In this document: piece by piece, positions 45,455 through 55,244 of the stretch | Numbering within the stretch: position 1 is the stretch's first letter | Layout: the number at the start of each line of letters is the position of its first letter | Origin: Pezicula radicicola | Taxonomy: Eukaryota; Ascomycota; Leotiomycetes; Helotiales; Dermateaceae | Length of the DNA stretch: 64,000 nucleotides | Assembly: GCA_003008705.1 (NCBI GenBank) | Contig: PDUO01000040.1 | Span: 62,001 to 126,000 of the forward strand | Reading direction: 5' to 3' | The notes under the pieces: generated by a model | Database searches by the model: none | The model's input: only the letters and a program-made list of their open reading frames with translations | What the model was told of the DNA's origin: nothing | Program-made: the position numbers and the translations under genes

Positions 45455-47878
45455 TCAACAAAGCACAATATCCTTTACAACAACATCCCCCCTCCCAACC
45501 ATCCCCTTAATCTCCCCCTCCATAATCCCATGCAAGTACCCCTCGCCCAAAACACTAAACTCATCCCCATCCCCATCACCCACCCTCCTCAAAACAACCG
45601 GAACATCACAACCCACCAAAACAGCAACAAAATCACCAACCCTACTCCCCGCAGGAGCAAGACCCAAATAGCCCCTAGTAGTAACAACCAATCTCCTCCA
45701 AGCCAAAACCAACATAGCCCAACCCATAACATCTCTCAAATTCTCCTTCTCCTCTTCCGAAATCCTTTTCGAAGCAACAAGAGAACCCTCACTTTCTTTA
45801 ATATTCCTCAATCTAAAACTTTTATTCAAAGAAGAAAAAGAAGTTTTATTTTTCCCTTCTGTTGATTTTATTGACGTTGATGTTTGAACTTTTTCACTTA
45901 CATTTTCATCACCACCAGTAATCAATTCACATAGCGTAACCCCATCAAATAACTCCAACTCTTTATTCCTCGCATAAAAATCATTTAATCCAAAAAGTGT
46001 TCGTCTATCCTCGCCGACTCCAGATCCTAGTTCCCAATTTCTTCGACTGAGTAATATCTTGTTGATTCCAGGTCGGAGTGGGATACCCGAGCGCGTAGTA
46101 TTACAAGTTATTGTTCTACAGAGTGCTTCTTTTGTTGAGGAGATAGAAGATCCGTAGATACTTTTTATTGGAGTTCCTTTGTTATATGGATATGAACGAT
46201 CTGATTCCATAGCATGAAATGAACTGAGATTACTGATAGTATCGAAAAGAATACCTTGGACCGTCATTAATTTATCTCTGTTTTGAAACGTGGGTTGTGT
46301 AGTGGATTTGGATTTCTCGTGGTTAAAAGTAGAGTCTATGTGACCTCGAAGGTTAATAGCTGGATTCCGTGGACAAGACCAACAGATTACCCAAGATGGT
46401 AAACCATGTTTACAACCAGGATTCACAACTTCAGGATTTCCAACAAATTTCGGTGCTCGAGGTCGACTGAAACCAGTGGGTTTGAAGTACTTCGTATCAA
46501 TTGATAGGATCGGGCTAGCGACGAGACGAAGTCCATTAAGATTGCCAGTCTGCAATAAAGTTTTCGAGAATAGTGTAAAGGTATATTCGGGTGACATTTT
46601 ATAATCGGGTATAATCTTGATGGTGGATGTTAAGCAAGGGAGACCAAGAATACCATAAATACGATCTCTCTCATCCCCAGTATTAGCCTCGCGACTAAGA
46701 ATCAGCGCTCCGAAAATATCATCATAACCCGTCCCTTTCGGAAGCGTCGTCTGTCCATTCCGATGCTGAGCTTCAATAATAGAAATCGGTCTCTCCCAAA
46801 GCTTCTCTGAAATTCCATACGTATCAATCCCAACAGGTAATTGATCCCAAGATCGTTTCATCCCACTAATCCCCTTAGCAGAACGAACAATCTGCCCCTC
46901 CATCTCATTCCCATCCATATTACGAATCAACAAAAGACTCTGATAGATATCCTCTAACGTAACACACCTATCACCACACAAAACAGGACTAGTCCTCCTA
47001 CCCGAAGCAATCTCCTGAAGAATCCATAACCGACGAAAGTACGGCCTACTCAGAAAATAATATATCGCTCGAAAAACCTTCTTTCGCATTTTGACTGAAA
47101 GGCTTTGGTGATTCCAATACATAATATATGGAATATTAACCATCATCATATCAATGTGATGATAAACTCCATCCAAAGGATTCTCTTCTTTCGACCGAAG
47201 ACTGAAATACCGCATGGCGATCATAGCCATATAACTATCATCTTCTTCCGGCCCCAACCAGATTACAACATGCCAAGCCGAATCATAAATATATTTCATC
47301 CTAACGACCTGTCGAGCCCTTTCCTCTAGATCCTCTTGATTGATAGAAATAGCATCGACCCAAATTCTGAATCCTTGCTTAATGCGATCATAGTTCCGTA
47401 ACTGTTGAAGAGCGGCTTCCAAATTGCGTGTCACTGACATTGGCATACCGTCGACGAAAATCTCATGAGTTATCGTCGCATCGCCCCAGACGTAGGATAG
47501 CGCTACGAAGTCACCCCATATGTAACGCCAAGGAAGATCACCATCTTCGAGCTTGAGATCCTTCTTGTCTTCCTTTGTAACTTCGGCTTTTTCTGAGACT
47601 AGTCCTGTAGTTGTTGTTTTTGTCTCTGGCCAAAGAACATTCGAATCGGCTCCAGCACGCCATCCAGGTTTTACTTCAATATCATCTACGATATAAGAAG
47701 GCCAATTTCCAGTGTGCCCCTTGGTAGGGCCATGCTGTACTCTCAAACTAGATTCCTCTAGCGGAACGTATTCGATTTTGCAATGGATGGGCCCGCTAGC
47801 ATATTTAGGATCATCCTTTTCGGTTAGGAGTTTGATGACTCGGATTTCGTTGTCATGAAGTTCGCGATATTGTACCAT
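45455..47878 (-). CDS. HET-domain protein
   Basis: Single exon. From the ATG at 47878 it is 807 residues; an upstream in-frame ATG at 47923 would add 15. The inner start is preferred because HET proteins usually begin with a short Tyr-rich lead into EIRVIKLL. The HET domain spans about residues 120-290: FVALSYVWGD, a central NLEAALQQLR, then RIWVDAISINQEDLEERARQ and SAWHVVIWLG, followed by RPYFRRLWILQEIA. These are the three signature blocks of heterokaryon-incompatibility proteins, which trigger cell death on non-self fusion. The remainder has DRIYGILGL, typical of the region after the domain, and a Ser/Thr-rich C-terminal third without known domain. No NACHT or repeat region is attached. 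Its trigger is unknown. Confidence 0.92.
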   Translation of the reverse strand: MVQYRELHDNEIRVIKLLTEKDDPKYASGPIHCKIEYVPLEESSLRVQHGPTKGHTGNWPSYIVDDIEVKPGWRAGADSNVLWPETKTTTTGLVSEKAEVTKEDKKDLKLEDGDLPWRYIWGDFVALSYVWGDATITHEIFVDGMPMSVTRNLEAALQQLRNYDRIKQGFRIWVDAISINQEDLEERARQVVRMKYIYDSAWHVVIWLGPEEDDSYMAMIAMRYFSLRSKEENPLDGVYHHIDMMMVNIPYIMYWNHQSLSVKMRKKVFRAIYYFLSRPYFRRLWILQEIASGRRTSPVLCGDRCVTLEDIYQSLLLIRNMDGNEMEGQIVRSAKGISGMKRSWDQLPVGIDTYGISEKLWERPISIIEAQHRNGQTTLPKGTGYDDIFGALILSREANTGDERDRIYGILGLPCLTSTIKIIPDYKMSPEYTFTLFSKTLLQTGNLNGLRLVASPILSIDTKYFKPTGFSRPRAPKFVGNPEVVNPGCKHGLPSWVICWSCPRNPAINLRGHIDSTFNHEKSKSTTQPTFQNRDKLMTVQGILFDTISNLSSFHAMESDRSYPYNKGTPIKSIYGSSISSTKEALCRTITCNTTRSGIPLRPGINKILLSRRNWELGSGVGEDRRTLFGLNDFYARNKELELFDGVTLCELITGGDENVSEKVQTSTSIKSTEGKNKTSFSSLNKSFRLRNIKESEGSLVASKRISEEEKENLRDVMGWAMLVLAWRRLVVTTRGYLGLAPAGSRVGDFVAVLVGCDVPVVLRRVGDGDGDEFSVLGEGYLHGIMEGEIKGMVGRGDVVVKDIVLC

Positions 47879-48428
47879 TTTGTGAAGGAGAATTCGAGTT
47901 TTGCAAGTGAAAGTCTGTTTCATAAAACTTTAAGCGCGGAGAGCAAGTACTTGTAATTATGGAAATTTCTCTCCCCTGTTCTGATGGTCTGATGGATTGT
48001 TCTCAGGGTAAGCGCTAAGCTATATTTAGTTCTATTTTTCCCCTGATCCACAAAATTTAGATGGGGGCCGAAACTAGACTTACCTGGGTATACATATCAT
48101 ACCCATTGCTTTGCAAGAGATCATTTTGTTAGGACTATATATGAAGTAGATCACTCAAATCAAGTAACGTATGTCTATCTCTTAGGTCTTGATAGATAGC
48201 TATTTCACCTAAAACTAATTCCTTCAAAAGTAATTAGCACGGTACTTGTTAACTAACTTGATAATAAGGAGCGAGCCTAATTCTTTACTCTTTGCCATAT
48301 TTTACCTCCCTACCACTCCAAATCTGCCTATCAAAACCCCAATCCTCAGTCCCACACTATCTCCCACTTGCCCTACATCCGCCTCTATATCCGCCCTCCA
48401 AAACCCCTCTCCTCTATAACCTATCTCC
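47879..48428. other. Intergenic with inverted-repeat element
   Basis: Lies between the HET gene start and the 3' end of the permease. Apart from the element at 48097-48242 nothing else is seen. Confidence 0.5.
48097..48242. mobile_element. MITE-like element, TA-flanked (copy 4)
   Basis: Starts TCATACCCATTGC after TA (48095-48096) and ends AAGTAATTAGCACGG before TA (48243-48244). The left part (TTGCAAGAGATCATTTTG) matches the left ends of copies 2 and 3; the right part matches copy 2. Internal word CACTCAAATCAAGTAA is shared. It sits about 220 bases upstream of the HET gene start. Confidence 0.7.
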
Positions 48429-50576
48429 TCACATCTCCTTCAATTCCCCCGTTTCCACGCCAACTCCCCTCAACTCGCCATCCTTCGTAACACTAATTCT
48501 CCTCCAACTAGCCTTTGGTGGGAATCTGGCCTCAAAACAAGCATCCAATTCCTCAATAGTCCGTCCAACAGTCTCAACCCCAAAGAAGAACCATAGAATC
48601 CCAGCTATAGCATCGACTGCTATCCATACAAAGTAGTATTCTATTTTCCACAGAAATACTGTCAGTTGATCGAATTCAAGCTTGAAAGGAGGGTTGTTTG
48701 TGAGACCGAGGGAACAGAGGTTAGAAAAGAGGTGAATACGCACTCCAAGAAATATCACCTAGAGCTATGGATGTAGTATATGTAAAGAGTATAGTAACGA
48801 GATTACTCTCTAAAGCATGTAAACTGATACCTTTAGCTCTTAATTCTTGATTCATGACTTCGGTACAGTATAAACTCTATTAATAAATCAGCATTACAAA
48901 CTTATATAGACAAAAAGAAGACGCAGACAATAAAAAGACAGTGGATGGAGGTGAGGAGTTCAACATACCTGATTAGGCGTATAAACGAAACTGAAAATCC
49001 AACCAAATAGGAAGATAGAGAAGATTCCAACACCGGATATTACTTTAGAGACTGGTTGATTGGCAGATTCTGCAGCAGCTACTTGGGAAGACATTCCCGC
49101 TACAAGGGCGAGAGCACTAGCTAGGGCGAAGGAACCGTACACGAATCTAAATTATGAATTAGTCTCTTCAATGCTTAAAGGAATATTCATTTTGCTTTTG
49201 TGCGTGACGAATGTGCGAATGGAGGTTACGAACCGGGTTCGTCGTAGGATCCAGTCGTTTGTTGCAGAACCAATTATAGCGCCCGAGCAGGAGACCTGTT
49301 TGTTGAGGTTTAGCAGGTATATACCAAGTTACAAGAACGAGGTTGCTCAGAAGAGCCAAATTACTCAGAGAGAGGGGGGGATTATGAGATGAGATAATAT
49401 AGAAAGAACAGACGATTGAAGATGCGAAAGTGAGAAGGAGTTTTCTTCGGACGGAAGTCACTCCAACAGCTGCCAGCATCGTAGGTAGAAAGACTGTATC
49501 ACACCCGTTAGTATATTTCTTAGGTTTGTAGGAGTACTGAGGATTAAAAGCTCACAAGTTAAAATAGTATTCCCAGTCAAAACACTCGCAAGTGTAAGCA
49601 AAGTAACCATTCCAGTCCTCCACCTCGCCGAATGCGTATTTACCAACTCCCTATAATCCCATAGTCCCCTAATATAATCACCTGGTGTTTGCGGTTTACT
49701 GGCCTTCACATGGACGGCAACTTCTCTAACCTCCAATTTGGCAACTTCGTTTTCTTCGCCGCCATGGTATTTGTAGATAATTTTAGCAGCTTCGTCCATT
49801 CGATCTCGCGATGCGAGCCAGCGAGGAGATTCTGGAATGAAGAAACAACCTGTAAATACTAGAACGGGTGGGATGACTTGAAGAGCAAGTGGTAGGCGCC
49901 AGGCCAGAGTTGAGGTATAGAGGGATGTAGCGTAAACAACTCCTGTTGCGGTTATAGAACCTGTGAAATAAAAGGTGTTGTAGAATCCGCCAAGCTTTCC
50001 ACGCCACTGAGGAGGCACTATTTCCGTCACATAGACAGGAGCCGATAGTGTTTGGAGGATGATACCGAAACCAAGCAAAAAGCGACTTGCTTTGAACTGT
50101 GCTAGAGTCTGTGAAGCCGCTGCAAGTGCTGCGCCAGCTAGAGTAAATAGACATCCTGATTGCATACCGCGTCGACGACCAAAATAATCCATGATCGGTC
50201 CACCGAATGCGCAACCAATTGTCGAAGCTGCATTATAGAGAATAAAGACGATTCCTGTTGATGATCCAGTTTCTTTCAGATGAAAGAAATCTTTGTACTG
50301 TGTTTCGGCGTTGATAGATCCCATGAGACTTCCATCAAATCCACTCGATGTTGCATTGAGGAAAGCCACAAGAAGAATAAGGTAGAGCGCCCATGATTGC
50401 TTACTGTTCGAAGAAAGATGCGACTGCTTTTGCGCAATGGCGTATTGGACTTGTTCGTCTATTTCTTTAAGATTTTCGAGGTCGAGAATGTTGTCGGTAA
50501 GAGTGCCCTGTTGGCCTATAGCGATGTCTGGAGCCTCTGCCTTCGCAGTTGAGGAAATCTTGGCTATTTCTGCCAT
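48429..50576 (-). CDS. MFS sugar-type (lactose permease-like) transporter
   Basis: Six exons, 50576-49556, 49493-49414, 49295-49234, 49146-48969, 48876-48744 and 48658-48429, all in phase, 567 residues, so the gene is intact although no single frame shows it. Sugar-porter family marks are FLNATSSGFDGSLMGSIN (TM1), DYFGRRRGMQ (motif A), RFLLGFGI, YVTEIVPPQWRGKLG, PESPRWLASRDR and, in the last exon, ETVGRTIEELD. Twelve membrane helices. It resembles the fungal lactose/hexose permease group. The 49233-49147 intron uses a GTTCGT donor and the 49413-49296 intron a GTCTGT donor. It is co-oriented with, and 465 bp downstream of, the hydantoinase gene, so its substrate may be linked to that pathway rather than a simple sugar. 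Confidence 0.9.
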
Positions 50577-51041
50577 TGTGAAAAGTTATCTGTGGGTTGC
50601 AACCTCAAAGTCGCGACATGGCATGTCCCAAGGATAATTTCTAAGATAGTTAGCTGCTTAAGGCTTCGAGATGATATATACAAAGCCCGTGGGGGTTATC
50701 TTTTCCCCATCCCACTTACACTCCTCTTGGCTAACTCTCTTCCCCAGGAACGTTACATGCTCCCGGAGAGCTATCTTATCGACTACTAGGTAAAAAATGG
50801 CGAAGATCTGCGGTCAGAATCCGATCATCTTGATTTTGGGGGGTAAGCCAAGCACTTTGTGTTATCCCCGCACGCTGTATATGGTCACGAGACATAACTT
50901 ATATTAGAGACGCGATCCAAGTCCTTATGCTGTTGCCAGTCCTAGATGGTTGAGGTTAGCGAGATAAAGCTTGATTTGAGCAACAACGTTGTTGAACTAA
51001 GCACGGTGAGAACGAAATCATCTATGATTTTTAGTAGGCTT
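50577..51041. promoter_or_regulatory. Promoter region of the MFS transporter
   Basis: 465 bases between the 3' end of the hydantoinase gene and the transporter start; no other feature recognised. Confidence 0.4.
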
Positions 51042-54000
51042 TTAGTCTTTTGGTGCGTACTCAAGAACCACACTCTTCGGCTCTACGTAAATCCCCAGAG
51101 GCTTGTAAACAATGTCTTTATAACCCATTGCAGCAGTACCCCCAATTTCAAGACCCTTCGGTGTATCGCTCCATCTTGGCGAGCAAGTAATTCCAAGGAC
51201 AGTGACCATAACTCCATAGCGATACTCGGGTACGCCAAGAGCTTTCCCACTTTGTGTATCTAAGACGGCAATAAGATCCGGAACCATCGCGACAAACTCT
51301 TCCTTCCCGTCGTCAGCGATGTGTTTCGCATATATATTCTCATTCTTGAATGGAATCTTCATGTATCCTCCTGTGGCGACTGTTGTCTTTCGACCTTCAG
51401 AAACTTCTTCGTCTTCGTCGGCAATTTGCTGGATCGTAATCTCGCCATACGAATGACCTTTCCACAGTCGTCTCTCAACGCCAATGATCTTCCCCCTGAA
51501 CAAGACCTTCGCAGTTTCATCACCGCCAACCTCTTCAATAATTTGCTCTGCTATTGTAGACGCGGTGTTGTGTTGTTTGGCTCGTGCAATACAGCGTCCG
51601 ATTCTCCAAGCCAACGACATTGTGTTGAGAACAGAGTATTTGATAACTTTTTCTTTGGTTGTAGGTTTTGCCGCCATGCCTACACGGGATCCCATTTCCG
51701 AACATGAAGCACGTAGAGCACGATCTACGATCTCATCATTGGTTGTTTTAGTCATGAGAATAGACTTTCCGTCACCAGAAGCAATTGCGCAAGGAACGAG
51801 TTGGTCGGATTCGTAGACGCAGAGAGTGATTTGCCAGTAAGTTGGATAAGCGCGTCCCATCCAATCTGCATCGACAGTTGGTCTGTTAAAGTACTTTGTA
51901 GATCCAACCAAGAGTGGTTGAAGACCATTCGCCCCACCAATCTCCAAACTCATGACTGCATCAAAAGAATCATGATGGAAATACTCCATCAGCTCCTCGA
52001 TTGCCTCAACGGTTTCGTTTGCAGACAGACGCTCATTTGAAACAGCTGGTGAACCCATGTGTCCACCCCAATATACCACATCTGTATCTTTTAGGGCACT
52101 AGAGTCAACGATACGCATAGTGTATCCTGCTCGGATCTGATCCCGAAGTTTAATGTATTCGGAGAAAGGACTGCCTCCACCTGCACATCCGAGAACATAA
52201 CATCCATCGGCAAGCCACTCAATGTCTGTTTCGGAAACAATCCACTCAGGTAGACCCGACTCGGGGTTATTGACAACGTTTGGTCTATATGTGTCTACGT
52301 CGACAATCGGCCTAGGATCTTCGACGGAGATGGCAGCCGCTTTTTTTGTTTCTTCGGCATACACCTCTTCTTCCTCTGTCTCAAACTCTTGGCTGGCGTC
52401 TTGGGTTGATGCTTCGCTAGGAGAGAACTCCCCAACAGCTCTTGCAATGACTCTTACTTGGTTTGCAACGTACTGAAGCGGTATAGCTTCCACTTCAGCC
52501 AATACAATTGTCTCAGGTTTTGCACCCGCAGCTACAGCACGTTCAACAGCCATGTCCTTGGCCTTTGCGACGATTTGGGCGATGGTTTGTTCTGCTGTGC
52601 TCTGAATGATATCGACTGTTCCGCCAATTTTTGAGATTGCAGCACCGACTGCATTTGCAACGGAATGAAAGGGCGGAAGAATGACTTCAGATACACCGGA
52701 TATACTTTTCGGTACTATAACAGATCCACCGCCAACTAATAACACTGGTAGTGGTTCAGGCGAAGTCTTCATCTGGTCAACTACCCGCTCTATAAGCAGC
52801 TTCATTCTGGCTTGGGCCTGAGTAACTGTAGAGGAAGTTATATCCTGAACGTATTTTGATTCTCCAATATCCTCCCCAGCAGCAACGGCAATATCTGTAG
52901 CGGTAAGGACATCGCCTCCAAACACCAAAGCCTTTGTTGTAAGGTAGTGACCCACGGAATCAGGCCCAACTGTTACCTCGTTAGTCGTGGCACGGATTAC
53001 GGATCCGCCACCAAGACCAATACTCTCTACGTGCGGCATGGAAAAATTAATCTTCACACCAGCGACTTCGACGTAGGCAGAAGCTTGACGAGGAAATCCA
53101 GAAGGGAGAAGCACTCCGACATCCTATTGTCGTTAGACAATTATCTGTGTGGAACTAGGGCGGTGCTTACAGTGGTGGTCCCACCAACGTCCACAACAAT
53201 AGTTGACGTCTTTTTTCCACTTCCAGAGAAGTTAGTCAATCCAAGGTATGCAGCACCGCGCATTGAATTGGTTGGCCCAGATGAGAACGTCCGAATTGGC
53301 AGCAGAGCAGCTGATGGGGCATCTATCAAAGTACCGTCATTCTGTGTTAAATACAAAGCACAATGCAAATCTAGACGTTTCATTGCCGCTCTGAAGCCTT
53401 TGACCGTTCGACGAGCAAACTTGAGGATTGAAGCATTAAGAATAGATGCGTTCTCTCGTTCCAAAAACCCGATGTTCGAGACTTCGGAAGAGCAAACCAC
53501 ATCTACGCCTGGAAGTTCCCGCTGGATGATTCTCCGGACATGGTCTTCCTGCTTGAAATGTTCATCGATCGGAGAGAAGACTCCGGAGATTACGATTGCT
53601 TCGATACCTCGCTGCTTGATTTCGAGGCATTGCTTGATGACTTCCTCTTCGACGATAGGAGCTTCCTCGGCTCCATCGATATGCAGCCCTTCAAACCTAT
53701 CAGCCCACACATTTCCCCAGCTTAGTTGATGATTGGATACTCACCTCCAGATTCAAAGCAATAGTAGCCATTCATTATGGCTTTCAAAGCAGGTGGGAAG
53801 TCCGAGAATGGCGGAATCTCCTTGGTGAAGCTCTTAGATAACCGTATGATAGCCACCTTTGACAAGCGGCGAGCATCATTTTCCACAATGGCGTTTACGA
53901 AGTGCGTAGTACCTAAACTGCAAATTAGACGTCTCTAATCACAGTGCTTCAGGCACCAAAAGAGCGTGGAATCTAGAGAAAGTACGGTACCAATTGTAAG

Positions 54001-54280
54001 ACACGCAATCCTGCTCCTGTCAATCTTGGACTGCTCAAGGACGCTTCTCACGGCGGTTTCAATGCCATCGGTCACATTAGGACTTGTGGTTGGCGTCTTT
54101 TGAAAGGCGAGGACGCCTTTGTCCGGGGAGTTGACGGCTGATGGATCAAGGACCACAGCATCACTGTAATCTTCTCAGATTATGCCACGGAGGAATTGAA
54201 TTATCATTGAAGACTCACGTGTTCGTTCCCCCTACATCGACACCGATTCGAAGGGTCTTTTGCTGGGCGATACTGCCCAT
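51042..54280 (-). CDS. Hydantoinase/oxoprolinase fused to DUF917 domain
   Basis: Five exons, 54280-54219, 54163-53991, 53912-53745, 53688-53171 and 53123-51042, in phase, exactly 1000 residues. The N-terminal part is a HyuA/oxoprolinase ATPase-like domain: IGVDVGGTNT at residues 12-21, TIGTTHFVNAIVE, the short GGLHIDGAEE, SGPTNSMRGAAY and the second phosphate loop VVDVGGTTTDVGVLLPSGFP. Middle: MPHVESIGLGGGSVIR and LPVLLVGGGSVIVP. From about residue 590 a DUF917 domain follows (WLADGCYVLGCAGGGSPFSEY, GGHMGSPAV, EIGGANGLQPLL), a family including S-methylthiohydantoin desulfurase-like proteins. Hydrolysis or opening of a cyclic amide such as a hydantoin, in the cytosol, is expected; substrate not known. 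Confidence 0.9.
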
Positions 54281-55244
54281 ACTGGAAGGTAGGTGAGGGA
54301 ATGCTGGTCAATGAGGGAAGGACAGTGTTAGACAATGAGTGTCAGTATTGTATAGATAATGTCATTCAGGCCAAGAACAAAGCACCCATATATATGGGTA
54401 CAGCCCAATAGGCTGCTTCATAATTCAAGCCCATGAGTGGGATGGTATCACATTATTATTATTGTTGGATGGAAAGTTTGAGACTGGAAGAGTTGGCCGA
54501 TCGGAAGGCGTGCTCTTATCTAAAACCAGAGTCATCGGCGTTAGGACAAATGTTTGACCATACTCCGATGAGTGAGCACGTGCTTTATGGTGCCAAGACC
54601 CGACCTGGGCTGGGAGGTCGGGTATTAAACGCAGCCGACGATGAACCTGACCCTTACCTAACCAAATCTCGGCAAGCCTATCCGTACCATGCATCTCCCC
54701 TGAACAGGATCACGAACCTTCTACTACACGTGTGCCCTTTCTCTGCCATGATTGCTTCAAATACACGCAACAGACGCTGCACTTCTCTTTACGACCATCT
54801 GTAATCTATACTTTAATATATCTCCAAGATTACATGCACGCCACAGCCAACTGAAGGCTCTGAAGCATCCATTGAAGATGCCCAGGAGATCGGTGTTGCC
54901 CCTCCTTCTGGATGCCCCCACAGGTTGGCATGACGTGGATGAAGCCTTCATTCAATACTTCATCGTGAAGTCTTCGGCGACTGTCTCTCCTGGCTGACGG
55001 TGGGTGGCAGCAGTTACCTCTCTGACTGGGTACCGATCGCCAGGGACCACATGTGGATTGACGTTGCAGATGGTGTGTGTGCCGGGGGTGAGGTGTGCTA
55101 CAGTACAGTATAAAATTCCCATATATCCTTGAAAATACTGCTTTTCTTTCTTCTTTATCCTTAACGCACTGTCGCTACTGATCCCTAACCTCTCCATACT
55201 CTGGAACCTATCCCGCGCGTGGTCCCTCGTTCAATACCATCGCC
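54281..55244. other. Divergent intergenic region
   Basis: Holds the promoters of the hydantoinase fusion (minus) and the secreted phosphatase (plus). No other gene supported. Confidence 0.45.

Noticed and set aside
48429..50576. The sugar-type permease looked truncated after about 340 residues.
   Set aside because: Five short downstream exons on the same strand complete the family layout up to ETVGRTIEELD and a normal C-terminus.
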